Shown: piece after piece, positions 18,003 through 26,135 of the stretch
Numbering within the stretch: the stretch's first letter is position 1
Layout: the number at the start of each line of letters is the position of its first letter
Assembly: GCF_030812335.1 (NCBI RefSeq)
Contig: NZ_JAUSSN010000002.1
Span: 186,001 to 250,000, forward strand
Reading direction: 5' to 3'
DNA length: 64,000 nt
Source of the DNA: Pseudarthrobacter oxydans
Lineage (GTDB): Bacteria; Actinomycetota; Actinomycetes; Actinomycetales; Micrococcaceae
Made by a program: the position numbers and the translations under genes
The notes under the pieces: model-generated
What the model saw: the letters and a program-made list of their open reading frames with translations, nothing else
Database searches by the model: none
What the model was told of the DNA's origin: nothing

Positions 18003-18031
18003 AGTATGGGCGCTCCCGCCCTGAGCCTCAA
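18003..18031 (-). promoter_or_regulatory. Promoter for the MFS transporter
   Basis: On the minus strand TTGAGG (18031-18026) and CATACT (18008-18003) are 17 bp apart, placing a start near 17996 and a leader of about 83 bases. Confidence 0.5.
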
Positions 18032-18041
18032 CGGCCATTAG

Positions 18042-18058
18042 TGCAGAGCGTATCTGCA
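18042..18058. promoter_or_regulatory. Inverted repeat TGCAGA-N5-TCTGCA, candidate LysR activator site
   Basis: A perfect 17-bp T-N11-A type palindrome centred about 54 bases upstream of the predicted MFS transcription start, the region where LysR recognition sites usually sit. A second small palindrome, ATTGCACAAT, follows at 18061. Confidence 0.45.
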
Positions 18059-18156
18059 AAATTGCACAATTGGTCTCTTTTCCCGAGCTTTCGTCCACGG
18101 ATTCGTGCAGGAGATCGGCATGGCCGTTGTGCCGGGCAGAAGACAGGCCGAAGGAT

Positions 18157-19359
18157 CTAGCCGAAGAAGTGCCGTCGGAGCTGACTGTTGAGCTGGCCGA
18201 TCTCGGTCAGGAAACCGTCGTGCCCGATCGGCGCCTCGATGGTGTGCACGACGACGTCGCCCGGCAGGGCAGCGGCGAGCGCGTGGGACTGGGCCGGGAA
18301 ATACAGCCGGTCCGAGTCGACGGCCGCCAACAGGAACTCCGCCGTGGCCGGAGCCAGGGCCTCGGCGAGGGCGCCGCGGCCCCGGCTGATGTCATGGCTC
18401 ATGAGCGCTTCGGTGATGGCGATGTAACTGTTCGCGTCGAAGCGGCGGACCAGTTTGTTGCCCTGGTGGTCGAGGTAGCTCTCCACCTGGTAACGGCCGC
18501 GCCCGGCGAGGGATCCGGCTTCCAGCGGCGCCTCGGCGTCCTGGGCGTTCCGGCCAAAGCGACCGTCCAGCTCCGCGGCCGAGCGGTAGGTGATGTGCGC
18601 AATCCGCCGGGCCAGGGCCAGACCCGCTTCCGGCTCCGGGCCTCCGTAGTAGTCCCCGCCGTTGAAGTTGGGGTCCTGCCGGATGGCGAGGGTCTGCGCC
18701 TGGGCGAAAGCGATCTGTTCGGCGGTGCTGGCGGCGCCGACCGAAATCACGGCGCAGTGCCGGACCCGGTCCGGATAGCTGACGGCCCATTCCAGGGCGC
18801 GCGCCCCGCCCAGGGAACCGCCAAGCACGGCGTACCAGCTCCGGATACCCAGGGCGTCCGCGAGCCTGGCTTCGGCCTCGGTCGTGTCCCGCAGCGTGAC
18901 GAGCGGGAACCGCGAGCCCCAGGGCTTTCCGTCGGGCGCCTGCGTCGAGGGTCCCGTGGAGCCGTAGCAGCCGCCGAGGATGTTGATCGAGACGACGAAG
19001 TACCTGTCCGTGTCCACGGGGGCACCGGGGCCGGCGAGCTGCTCCCACCACCCCGGCTCCTCGCTGGCGCCGCGCGTGACGTGGGTGTCCCCTGTCAGCG
19101 CGTGCTCGATGAGCACGGCATTGGAGCGGTCCTCGTTGAGGGTCCCCCAGGTCTCGTAGCCGAGGGTGACGTCCGGCAGCCGGGCCCCGGATTCGAGCTC
19201 GAGGTCTCCGATCCTGAGGTACCGGACCGTTCCGTCCGGGGCAGCCCCGTCCGGGACAACCCTGTCCGGGACAGCGCCGTCTGGCGCCGTGTCCCCCGGG
19301 GCATGCGGGTGGGAGGTCTTGTTTACAGGTACACCCTGGCGGGTGACGGCAATCGTCAT
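18157..19359 (-). CDS. metX: Homoserine O-acetyltransferase
   Basis: A 400-residue alpha/beta-hydrolase-fold enzyme transferring acetyl from acetyl-CoA to L-homoserine, the first committed step of methionine synthesis. The nucleophile is in GGSLGGARALEW; the Asp and His are in DSDRLYFP and IGHDGFL near the C-terminus; NILGGCYGSTGPSS-like sequence marks the family. An extra N-terminal stretch (about residues 20-45) of PDGA-type pentapeptides comes from a 15-bp tandem array. It acts with metY upstream and is preceded by its own SAM-IV riboswitch ending about 14 bases from the ATG. Confidence 0.95.
   Translation of the reverse strand: MTIAVTRQGVPVNKTSHPHAPGDTAPDGAVPDRVVPDGAAPDGTVRYLRIGDLELESGARLPDVTLGYETWGTLNEDRSNAVLIEHALTGDTHVTRGASEEPGWWEQLAGPGAPVDTDRYFVVSINILGGCYGSTGPSTQAPDGKPWGSRFPLVTLRDTTEAEARLADALGIRSWYAVLGGSLGGARALEWAVSYPDRVRHCAVISVGAASTAEQIAFAQAQTLAIRQDPNFNGGDYYGGPEPEAGLALARRIAHITYRSAAELDGRFGRNAQDAEAPLEAGSLAGRGRYQVESYLDHQGNKLVRRFDANSYIAITEALMSHDISRGRGALAEALAPATAEFLLAAVDSDRLYFPAQSHALAAALPGDVVVHTIEAPIGHDGFLTEIGQLNSQLRRHFFG
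19229..19288 (-). repeat. 15-bp tandem array, four units, in metX N-terminus
   Basis: Units at 19229, 19244, 19259 and 19274 (plus strand GTTCCGTCCGGGGCA, GCCCCGTCCGGGACA and two more) encode repeated (A/V)PDG(A/T)-like pentapeptides ahead of the conserved MetX domain. Confidence 0.85.
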
Positions 19360-19372
19360 GTGAGGACCTAAC

Positions 19373-19487
19373 TTCGCGCTTGCCCGCCGTCAGCTGACCG
19401 GCAGGCCAGGTCTTCACCCGGGGCACCCCGCCGCAAAAGGAGGGTTGCCGGCCAGCAAGCCGGGGCTGTCGCTGGCACTCATGACCT
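19373..19487 (-). promoter_or_regulatory. SAM-IV riboswitch of metX
   Basis: The minus strand reads GGTCATGAGTGCCAGCG, then CCCCGGCTTGCTGGCCGGCA, ACCCTCC, GGGGTGCCCCGGGTGAAGACC, and ends with GGGCAAGCGCG. This order matches the actinobacterial SAM-IV aptamer, including the closing GGTC/GACC helix. The 3' end is about five bases from the AGG ribosome site of metX, so SAM binding probably blocks translation. No separate terminator hairpin fits in the gap. Confidence 0.93.
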
Positions 19488-19493
19488 TCACTG

Positions 19494-19536
19494 AGTCTAC
19501 GAAATGCGGCGGCCCGGTGGCGAAGATTGTGACGAA
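19494..19536 (-). promoter_or_regulatory. metX promoter with upstream box
   Basis: The -10 TAGACT (19499-19494) lies just before the riboswitch. Twenty-seven bases upstream is TTCGTCACAA (19536-19527). The same box at the same distance precedes metY. Confidence 0.55.
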
Positions 19537-19574
19537 CTTATGACTCCCCGCCTACTTTCCGGTGTTAGTCCGGG

Positions 19575-19609
19575 CCCCGGCGCCCGGCCGCGGGGCCGGG
19601 ACGCCGGGG
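19575..19609 (-). terminator. GC-rich stem-loop after metY
   Basis: A 15-bp stem with one bulged base (19575-19589 with 19594-19609) and a four-base loop, immediately after the metY stop. No U-tract follows, so it may be a weak or factor-assisted terminator. Confidence 0.5.
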
Positions 19610-19619
19610 GCGGGGGTGC

Positions 19620-20936
19620 TCAGGCGGTTTTGGCCGCGCGGAATCCGGCGTCGAGGTCGGCGAGGATGTCATCGATGTGCTCCAGGCCCACGGAGAGCCG
19701 GACGAGGCCGGGGTTCACCCCGGCGACGGTCTGCTGTTCCGGGGACAGCTGGCTGTGGGTGGTCGACGCCGGGTGGATGACCAGCGAGCGCACGTCGCCG
19801 ATGTTGGCCACATGCGAGTGCAGCTCGAGGGCGTCGACGAAGCGCTTGCCCGCTTCCGCTCCCCCGGCGATGTTGAAGGCGACGACGGCGCCGGTCCCCT
19901 TCGGGCCGTACTTGCGGCCGCGCTCGTACCAGGGGCTGGACGGCAGCCCCGCGTAGGCGACCGATTCGACGTCGTCCCTGGCCTCGAGCCATTCCGCCAC
20001 CGTGCTGGCGTTGGCGACGTGCCGCTCCACGCGCAGGCTCAGGGTCTCGAGGCCCTGGGCGATGAGGAAGGCGTTGAACGGGGAGACTGCTGAGCCGAGG
20101 TCGCGCAGCAGTTGGACGCGCGCCTTGAGGATGTAGGAGAGGTTGGCGCCGAGGGCGCCGTCCTTGCCGAGGTCCCGGGCGTAAACCAGGCCGTTGTAGG
20201 TGGGGTCGGGGGTGTTGAAGCCGGGGAAGCGCTCCGGGTCCTTGCCGAAGTCGAAGTTTCCGGAATCCACGATCACGCCCGCGATCGCGGTCCCGTGGCC
20301 GCCCAGGTACTTGGTGGCGGAGTGCACCACAATGTCCGCCCCCCATTCGATCGGCCGGATGAGGTACGGCGTGGAGAGGGTGTTGTCCACGATCAGCGGG
20401 ACGCCGGCCTCGTGAGCCACCCGCGAGATGCCCTCGAGGTCCAGCACGTCCTGGCGCGGGTTGGAGACCACTTCGCCGAAGAACAGCTTGGTGTTGGGCT
20501 GCACGGCGTCGCGCCACTGGGCCAGGTTGTCCGGGTCCTCCACGAAGGTCACGGAGATGCCGAACTTCTTCAGGGTGTGCGCCAGCAGGTTGTACGTGCC
20601 GCCGTACAGGCTGGGGCTGGCCACTACATGGTCGCCGGCCTCGGCGACGTTCAGGATCGCGAAGGTCTCCGCGGCCTGCCCGGAGCTCAGCAGCAGGGCA
20701 GCGAGCCCGCCCTCCAGGCTGGCCACCCGCTGTTCCACGGCATCCTGGGTGGGGTTGCCGATCCGGGTGTAAATGGGGGCGAGTTCGGCGAGGGCGAAGC
20801 GGTTGGCGGCGCTTTCGGCACTGGGGAAGACAAACGACGTCGTCTGGTAGATCGGCAGCGACCGGGCGCCGGTGGCGCTGTCCGGCTCCTGGCCGGCGTG
20901 GATCTGGCGGGTTTCGAAGGACCAGGCACTGGACAT
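19620..20936 (-). CDS. metY: O-acetylhomoserine sulfhydrylase (O-acetylhomoserine aminocarboxypropyltransferase)
   Basis: A 438-residue Cys/Met-metabolism PLP enzyme forming homocysteine from O-acetyl-L-homoserine and sulfide. The PLP lysine is Lys209 in [26 protein letters not shown] and [13 protein letters not shown] bind cofactor and substrate. Length and HIHAGQ-like N-terminus ([10 protein letters not shown]) favour MetY over MetB or MetZ. ATG at 20936 is supported by AAGGAG seven bases upstream; the frame stays open much further upstream but through the riboswitch. It uses the product of metX, next in line. Confidence 0.95.
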   Translation of the reverse strand: MSSAWSFETRQIHAGQEPDSATGARSLPIYQTTSFVFPSAESAANRFALAELAPIYTRIGNPTQDAVEQRVASLEGGLAALLLSSGQAAETFAILNVAEAGDHVVASPSLYGGTYNLLAHTLKKFGISVTFVEDPDNLAQWRDAVQPNTKLFFGEVVSNPRQDVLDLEGISRVAHEAGVPLIVDNTLSTPYLIRPIEWGADIVVHSATKYLGGHGTAIAGVIVDSGNFDFGKDPERFPGFNTPDPTYNGLVYARDLGKDGALGANLSYILKARVQLLRDLGSAVSPFNAFLIAQGLETLSLRVERHVANASTVAEWLEARDDVESVAYAGLPSSPWYERGRKYGPKGTGAVVAFNIAGGAEAGKRFVDALELHSHVANIGDVRSLVIHPASTTHSQLSPEQQTVAGVNPGLVRLSVGLEHIDDILADLDAGFRAAKTA

Positions 20937-20943
20937 CGGGACA

Positions 20944-20995
20944 CTCCTTAGGGGACCGGGCACAGGCCGCACCGGGGCCTCTGGGCCCGGGTCAG
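20944..20995 (-). other. Hairpin between metY riboswitch and start
   Basis: The 62 bases between the aptamer and AAGGAG can form a long GC-rich imperfect stem (GACCCGGGC side with GCCCGGTCC side). It could be the expression platform, but no U-tract is visible. Confidence 0.4.
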
Positions 20996-21002
20996 CACTG
21001 GA

Positions 21003-21117
21003 GCCGCGCTTGCCCTCCGGCGGGTGCCGGACGGCCAGGTCTGCACCCGGGGCACCCCACCGCGTGACGAGGGTTGCCGGCCAGCAAGCCGGGGCTGTGT
21101 GCTGGCACTCATGACCT
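21003..21117 (-). promoter_or_regulatory. SAM-IV riboswitch of metY
   Basis: The minus strand repeats the SAM-IV order: GGTCATGAGTGCCAGCA, CCCCGGCTTGCTGGCCGGCA, ACCCTCG, GGGGTGCCCCGGGTGCAGACC, then GGGCAAGCGCGGC. Core bases agree with the metX copy; variable loops differ. The aptamer is about 62 bases from the metY ATG, farther than in metX, and a separate hairpin lies between. Confidence 0.93.
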
Positions 21118-21123
21118 GAGCCC

Positions 21124-21166
21124 AGTCTAGGAACCGGTTCCGGGCTCTGGATAGCTTTGTGACGAA
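21124..21166 (-). promoter_or_regulatory. metY promoter with upstream box
   Basis: The -10 TAGACT (21129-21124) is followed within about seven bases by the aptamer. TTCGTCACAA (21166-21157) lies 27 bases upstream of the -10, exactly as at metX. Confidence 0.55.
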
Positions 21167-21320
21167 GATGAAGTCGCGCGCCCGCAGGGGTCCGGATGGC
21201 CCTACCGTTCCACGCGGTGATAGGGGATAGTGCCCCGCGGAGACCCCCTAAAAATGACATCCCACCACGGTTAGGAGACCCTAAGCTGAGAGGGGCATCA
21301 CAAAGTGTCAAGATGAGGGC

Positions 21321-21959
21321 ATGCGCATGGATCACGTCTCTTACGCCTGTGAACAAGATGGCCTCGCTGCCACCACCGAACGAATTGCGTCTGCCCTCGG
21401 CGTCGAAGCCGTGAAGGGCGGAGTACATCCCAGATTCGGGACCCGCAACATGATCATCCCGCTCGCGGGACACAAATATGTCGAGGTCGTGGAGGTCCTG
21501 AACCACCCCGCCTCCGACAAGGCCCCCTTCGGACAAGCCGTCCGCGCCCGCTCCGAAGCAGGCGGCGGCTGGATGGGCTGGTGCGTCGAAGTCGACGACC
21601 TCGCCCCGTTCGAGGAGCGGCTCGGCCGAGCCGCCGTCAACGGCAACCGGAAGTTCCCGGACGGCCGCGAGCTGGTCTGGAAGCAGATCGGCATCCTGGG
21701 GCTCATCGCCGACCCCCAGGTCCCCTACATGCTCAAGTGGGAAGGCGATCCGGACCTCCATCCGTCGAAGGCCTACGAGAGCAACGTCAAGATGTCCGCC
21801 CTCACGATCGCCGGCTCGGCAGAGCGTGTCACCGAATGGCTCGGTGTCCCGGTCGAGAAGCCGCTGGAAGACGTGGCCGTGAACTGGCTCGCTCCCCGCG
21901 GGACGCCCGGCATCCTCTCCGTGACGTTCGAGACGGCCTCCGGCGCCGTCACCATCTAA
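21321..21959 (+). CDS. VOC family protein (glyoxalase-like domain)
   Basis: A 212-residue protein of the Glyoxalase-like (PF13468) type. The N-terminus MRMDHVSYACEQDGLAATTE and the block GGVHPRFGTRNMIIPLAGHKYVEVVEVL hold the expected first VOC beta-alpha-beta unit with a conserved His; FETASGAVTI closes the second. Function unknown; the superfamily covers dioxygenases, isomerases and resistance proteins, often with a metal. It is a single-gene unit ending at a strong terminator. Confidence 0.8.
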   Translation: MRMDHVSYACEQDGLAATTERIASALGVEAVKGGVHPRFGTRNMIIPLAGHKYVEVVEVLNHPASDKAPFGQAVRARSEAGGGWMGWCVEVDDLAPFEERLGRAAVNGNRKFPDGRELVWKQIGILGLIADPQVPYMLKWEGDPDLHPSKAYESNVKMSALTIAGSAERVTEWLGVPVEKPLEDVAVNWLAPRGTPGILSVTFETASGAVTI

Positions 21960-21977
21960 CGCTTCACCGCCCCACAC

Positions 21978-22036
21978 TTCGGCCGCCATCAGCGGGTGCC
22001 AATGACGTCACCCACCGATGGCGGCCGAAACTTTTT
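21978..22036 (+). terminator. Stem-loop terminator of the VOC gene
   Basis: Arms 21978-21998 and 22009-22029 (21 bp, two mismatches) are followed by CTTTTT at 22031-22036, a classical intrinsic terminator for the plus strand. Confidence 0.8.
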
Positions 22037-22070
22037 AAGGCCCGTCCTTGCCCGGGGCCCCGATTCTAGG

Positions 22071-22135
22071 GCAACGCGGGGTCACTTCCGGCCCGTCCGG
22101 AGTCTCCGGACGGGCCGGAAGTGACCCCGCGTTGC
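22071..22135. terminator. Long palindrome (family A copy 2), probable bidirectional terminator
   Basis: Perfect 31-bp arms (22071-22101 and 22105-22135) around a three-base loop, between the convergent VOC and CPBP genes. The outer 15 bp are shared with copies at 12796 and 37983; the inner part differs. Confidence 0.85.
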
Positions 22136-22146
22136 TTTGTGCAGGC

Positions 22147-22929
22147 TCAGCCGAGGCCGATGGACTTGCCGAAGAGGCTGAAGCCGACGAAGGCGACAAC
22201 GTCCAGCACGGCGTGCGCGATGACCAGCGGCATCAGGCGCCGGGTTTTGGTGTAGACCAGCGCGAAGATGACGCCCATGATGGCGTTGCCGATGAAGGGC
22301 CCGAAGCCCTGATAGAGGTGGTAGCTGCCGCGCAGCATCGAACTGGCAAAGATCGCCATCGGCAGGCTCCAGCCGAGCTTGGGGAGACGGTCCAGCAGGT
22401 AGCCCACCACGATCACCTCCTCGACGATCCCGTGCCGGATCGCGGAGAGGACCAGCACGGGCACGGTCCACCAGTAGGAATCCAGCGCGCTGGGGATGAT
22501 CGCCGTCGTGATGCCCATCGCCCGGCCGGCGGCGTACAGGCCCAGGGACGGGATGCCGATCAGCGCCGCCAGGCCGAATCCCTGCAGCAGGTCCCTGCCG
22601 GGGCGCGCGAAATTGAGGCCGAGCTTCTGGAACGCCGTGGCGCCGCGGCTGCCGCCTCCGGAGAGGCCGGATGTCCGGTGGTCGGTGAGGAAATAGAGCG
22701 CCAGGACCACCGGCACCAGGGCGAAGAGGATATCCAGCAGCTGGTAGGTCAGATCGAAGTATTCGCGGCTGCTTTGCGAACGGTTCAGGGTGGAAGTGCC
22801 CTCCGCCAGCGGCGCCCGCGTCATCTTGTCCAGCAGCTGAACCACCGAGTACACGGCGGACTGCCCCAGGGACAGGCCCAGGACGATCCAGACTTCTAGC
22901 CGCAGGCGGCGGCGGGAGGGAACCAGCAT
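22147..22929 (-). CDS. CPBP family intramembrane metalloprotease-like protein
   Basis: A 260-residue membrane protein of the CPBP (CAAX/ABI) family. Motif 1 is EEVIVVGYLLDR with Glu170/Glu171 (the usual Arg of EExxxR is shifted), motif 2 supplies His204 in GSYHLYQGF, and motif 3 His239 in IAHAVLDVVAF. These residues line the intramembrane metal site. The roles of bacterial members include bacteriocin self-immunity and processing; the specific substrate is unknown. The start at 22929 is divergent from the histidine phosphatase. Confidence 0.85.
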   Translation of the reverse strand: MLVPSRRRLRLEVWIVLGLSLGQSAVYSVVQLLDKMTRAPLAEGTSTLNRSQSSREYFDLTYQLLDILFALVPVVLALYFLTDHRTSGLSGGGSRGATAFQKLGLNFARPGRDLLQGFGLAALIGIPSLGLYAAGRAMGITTAIIPSALDSYWWTVPVLVLSAIRHGIVEEVIVVGYLLDRLPKLGWSLPMAIFASSMLRGSYHLYQGFGPFIGNAIMGVIFALVYTKTRRLMPLVIAHAVLDVVAFVGFSLFGKSIGLG

Positions 22930-22980
22930 GTTTCTATCTTGCCCGGTCTTGGCCTGCCCGGCTTACCCGGCGCTGCCGCC

Positions 22981-22986
22981 TATGCT
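22981..22986 (+). promoter_or_regulatory. Candidate -10 of a leaderless promoter (histidine phosphatase)
   Basis: TATGCT lies seven bases before the ATG at 22994, so transcription would start at or next to the A of the ATG. No ribosome site other than a G-run exists between them. Confidence 0.4.
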
Positions 22987-22993
22987 GGGGTTT

Positions 22994-23674
22994 ATGAGTG
23001 CGCCCGGGAAAATCATCATGATCCGGCACGGCCAGTCCGCCGCCAACGCCGACACCTCGATCTACAACCGGGTGCCCGATTACCGGATTCCGTTGACCGA
23101 CCTCGGTGTGGAGCAGGCCCGGGCGGCCGGGGAGCAGGTCCGGCGGCTGCTGGACGGCCGGCCGGTGTGCGTGTACGTCTCCCCTTACCTGCGGGCCTAC
23201 CAGACCCTGGAGGCGCTCAACCTCGGTCCGCTGGTGGAGCGGGTGATCGAGGAACCGCGGCTGCGGGAGCAGGACTGGGCCAACTTCCAGATCGCCGGTG
23301 AGATCGAGGACCAGAAGGAACTCCGGAACGCCTACGGCCACTTCTTCTACCGCTTCCGGGAAGGCGAGTCCGGCTCGGATGTCTATGACCGGATCTCCTC
23401 CTTTATGGAGACCCTGTACCGGCACTGGTCCAGGCCGAGCTACGCCCCCAACGCGCTGTTTGTCACCCACGGGCTCACCATGCGGCTGTTCTGCATGCGC
23501 TGGTTCCACTGGTCGGTGGAGTACTTCGAGTCGCTCAACAACCCGGACAACGCCGAGGTCCGCACCCTGTACCGCACCGGGGAGGGCAAGTACGAGCTGG
23601 ACAAGCCGTTCAGCCAGTGGGAGGCCCGGCGCGTCGATGAGACGGTGCTGGACGCCCCGCCGATGTTCTTCTAG
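22994..23674 (+). CDS. Histidine phosphatase family protein (phosphoglycerate mutase-like)
   Basis: A 226-residue branch-1 histidine phosphatase. The catalytic RHG motif is IRHGQSAAN (Arg11, His12), with the second arginine in SPYLRAYQT, the acid in REQDWANF and the second histidine in VTHGLTMRLF. The fold and length fit a small-molecule or broad-specificity phosphatase more than a glycolytic mutase. ATG at 22994 starts the conserved sequence. Convergent with hutI, 34 bases apart. Confidence 0.88.
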   Translation: MSAPGKIIMIRHGQSAANADTSIYNRVPDYRIPLTDLGVEQARAAGEQVRRLLDGRPVCVYVSPYLRAYQTLEALNLGPLVERVIEEPRLREQDWANFQIAGEIEDQKELRNAYGHFFYRFREGESGSDVYDRISSFMETLYRHWSRPSYAPNALFVTHGLTMRLFCMRWFHWSVEYFESLNNPDNAEVRTLYRTGEGKYELDKPFSQWEARRVDETVLDAPPMFF

Positions 23675-23708
23675 CCGCCGCGGCTCCGTCCGGAACCAGG
23701 GCGGTCAC

Positions 23709-24917
23709 TTAGCGGGCGCGGACCCCCGCACGCCAGACGGCGTGGGTCAGCGGCATGCCCGGCCGGTAGGCCAGGTGCGTGGCGGACGGGGCGTTGAGCA
23801 GGTGCAGGTCCGCGCGGTGGCCGACGGCGATCGAGCCGACGGCGCGTTCGCCGTCGACGTCGGTCCCGGATTCCCGGCCGAGGGCCAGCGCCCCGCCGTA
23901 CGTCGCGGCACGCACGGCCTCGTGGACGCTGAGGCCCATCTGGAGCACGGCGGTGGTGACGCAGAACGCCATCGAGCTTGTATAGGAGGTGCCCGGGTTG
24001 CAGTTGGAGGCAAGCGCGAGCTGCACACCGGCGTCGAGCAGTTCCCGGCCCGGCGCCAGCGGCTGGCGCGTCGACAGATCGCAGGCCGGCAGGCACGTCG
24101 CGACAGTGCCGCGCCCGGTTCCTTTACTGCTGTCCCAGCCGGACCAGCTGTCCGCGAGGGCGTCGACGTCGGCGGCGGACAGGTAGTTCACGTGGTCCAC
24201 GCTGGCCGCGCCGAATTCCACCGCGAGCCGCACGCCGGGGCCTTCGCCGAGCTGGTTGCCGTGCACCCGCAGGCCCAGCCCCGCATCCTTGCAGGCCCGG
24301 AGCACGCGCCGGGACTGGTCCTCGTCGAAGGCGCCGCGCTCGCAGAAGACATCGGCCCAGCGCACGAACGGCCGGACGGCGGAGAGCATGGGGCCGCAGA
24401 CGAGGTCCGTGTACTCCTCGGCGTCCATCCCGGCGGGCACCAGATGCGCACCGAGGTAGGTGACCTCGTCCACCACGGTCGAGGCGATCCGGGCGCTGCG
24501 GGCCTCGTTGTCGGTGTCCAGGCCGTAGCCGGTCTTGGTTTCCAGGTACGTGGTGCCCTGCGAGACGGCCTCGGCCACCCGGCCCAGCGCGAGCCGGGTG
24601 AGGTCGAAGTCGCCCGTGGCCCGGGTGGCACCGGTGGTCACGGCGATCCCGCCGGCGCTGTAGCTCTCCCCCGCCATCCGGGCCTCGAACTCGGCGGTCC
24701 GGTCCCCGGCGAAGATCAGGTGGGTGTGCGAATCGACCCAGCCCGGCAGCAGGGCGCGGCCGCCGGCGTCGACGGCCTCGTCGGCGGCCGGCGCGTCCGC
24801 CGCCTGCCCCAGCCAGGCGATCCGTTCGCCCTCGACCAGCACCGCTGCGTTCTTCAGGACCCGGTGCTCCGGGTCCTGGGTCATCAGCTCGGCGATGTTG
24901 GTGATCAGGGTGCTCAT
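23709..24917 (-). CDS. hutI: Imidazolonepropionase
   Basis: A 402-residue amidohydrolase that opens imidazolone-5-propionate to N-formimino-glutamate in histidine degradation. The metal-binding HxH is DSHTHL (His64, His66); EAR-GESY-like RMAGESYSAGGI and VHGNQLGEGPG (metal His) and ALASNCNPGTSYTSSMA are family hallmarks. hutH and hutU are not in the window. It lies 11 bases downstream of the flavin oxidase, so it ends the tdh-kbl-oxidase-hutI run. Confidence 0.93.
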   Translation of the reverse strand: MSTLITNIAELMTQDPEHRVLKNAAVLVEGERIAWLGQAADAPAADEAVDAGGRALLPGWVDSHTHLIFAGDRTAEFEARMAGESYSAGGIAVTTGATRATGDFDLTRLALGRVAEAVSQGTTYLETKTGYGLDTDNEARSARIASTVVDEVTYLGAHLVPAGMDAEEYTDLVCGPMLSAVRPFVRWADVFCERGAFDEDQSRRVLRACKDAGLGLRVHGNQLGEGPGVRLAVEFGAASVDHVNYLSAADVDALADSWSGWDSSKGTGRGTVATCLPACDLSTRQPLAPGRELLDAGVQLALASNCNPGTSYTSSMAFCVTTAVLQMGLSVHEAVRAATYGGALALGRESGTDVDGERAVGSIAVGHRADLHLLNAPSATHLAYRPGMPLTHAVWRAGVRAR

Positions 24918-24928
24918 GAGTCCATTCT

Positions 24929-26053
24929 TCAGCGCCGGATGGACCAGCGCGTCGCCGCCAGCGCCTCCACTGTCCGGGATGCCGGACCCGGGGCTGTGTT
25001 GCCGCCTGCGGCAGAGGCGGCGCCCTGGCCGGCGAGGATCAGCCCGGCCGCGAGTTCGGCGATGCCGGAGGAGGTCTGGAGGCCGTAGCCGCCCTGGCCG
25101 GCGAGCCAGAAGAACCCGGGGGCCTCGGCGTCGAACCCGACGACCGGGACGCCGTCGGCCGCTTCCGTCCGCAGCCCTGTCCAGGCCTGGCGGACGCCGC
25201 GGATGCCCAGGGTGGTGAGGGTGTTGAGCCGGGCGATGAGCCGTTCGATGTCCCCCGGGTGCGGCTGCGCGTCCTCGGGCCCGCTCGGTTCGTGTTCCGA
25301 GGGCGAGATCAGGATCTGGTCGCCGTCGCGGCGGAAGTAGAAGGAGTCGTCCGCGGCGGCCACCATGGGGCTGCTTTCCGGGAGGGGGTGCTCGACGTCG
25401 ACGATCGCCGCGGTGCGCCGGTACGGCTGCAGCTGGACCTTCTCGACGCCGCTGAGGACGGCGAGTTCGTCGGCCCAGGCGCCGGCTGCGTTGACCACAA
25501 CGGCGGCCTGGAAGCCTTCCTGTCCGGCGCCGAGTTCCCAGCCGGAGCCCAGGCGCTGGGCCGAGTGGACGCGGGCGCCGGTGATGATGTCCACGCCGTT
25601 GGCTTCGGCATGCCGGCGGAGGTCCTCGAGCAGCAGGGGCGCGTTGCAGGCGAAGGAGCCGGTGTCCAGGCCGGCGGCGGAGAAGGAGTCCGGGACCAGG
25701 GCCGGGCAGAGTTCGAGGGCCTCGGCGTGGCTGATCGGCCGCATGTGGCCGCTGGCCTGCTCCCGGACGGTGGCGTCGTCGCCGATCAGCATGAAGCTGC
25801 GCGGCGAGAGCACCGGTTGGGGCCGGTTGGCGTCCTGGGCGGCGATCAGTTCGAGGGTGCGGAGGGTGAGCTCCTGCACCACGGGAGGGCCGTAGCTGGG
25901 GATCAGCTGCCGGGCCGAGCGCGAGGAGGCGTGGTACGCCAGGGTCTGCTCGGCTTCCACGAGCGCGACGCTGCACTTTCCGGCAAGGGCTGAAGCAAGG
26001 GACAGGCCGGCGATACCGCCGCCGACAATCACGACATCGTAATTAGCTGACAT
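24929..26053 (-). CDS. FAD-dependent amino-acid oxidase-like protein (DadA/ThiO family)
   Basis: A 374-residue DAO-family flavoprotein. The dinucleotide-binding motif VIVGGGIAGLSLASALA starts at residue 8; the C-terminal block LRTEAADGVPVVGFD and WLAGQGGYGLQTSSGIAEL is the conserved FAD-closing region seen in D-amino acid, glycine and sarcosine oxidases. ATG at 26053 has AAGGA seven bases upstream. Placed between kbl (which makes glycine) and hutI, it may oxidise glycine, a D-amino acid or an N-methyl amino acid; the substrate is inferred, not seen. Confidence 0.82.
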   Translation of the reverse strand: MSANYDVVIVGGGIAGLSLASALAGKCSVALVEAEQTLAYHASSRSARQLIPSYGPPVVQELTLRTLELIAAQDANRPQPVLSPRSFMLIGDDATVREQASGHMRPISHAEALELCPALVPDSFSAAGLDTGSFACNAPLLLEDLRRHAEANGVDIITGARVHSAQRLGSGWELGAGQEGFQAAVVVNAAGAWADELAVLSGVEKVQLQPYRRTAAIVDVEHPLPESSPMVAAADDSFYFRRDGDQILISPSEHEPSGPEDAQPHPGDIERLIARLNTLTTLGIRGVRQAWTGLRTEAADGVPVVGFDAEAPGFFWLAGQGGYGLQTSSGIAELAAGLILAGQGAASAAGGNTAPGPASRTVEALAATRWSIRR

Positions 26054-26077
26054 TGGTCCATCCTTGCAGACGGAAGG

Positions 26078-26105
26078 GTTGCGGCGCCGTTTGTGGCGCC
26101 GCAAC
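26078..26105 (-). other. Perfect stem-loop between kbl and the flavin oxidase
   Basis: Eleven-base perfect arms GTTGCGGCGCC and GGCGCCGCAAC around a six-base loop, in the 82-bp gap. No U-tract follows. It may tune read-through or protect an mRNA end. Confidence 0.6.
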
Positions 26106-26135
26106 CTCGGTTCCGCTGTGCCTATGAAGCCCCGC

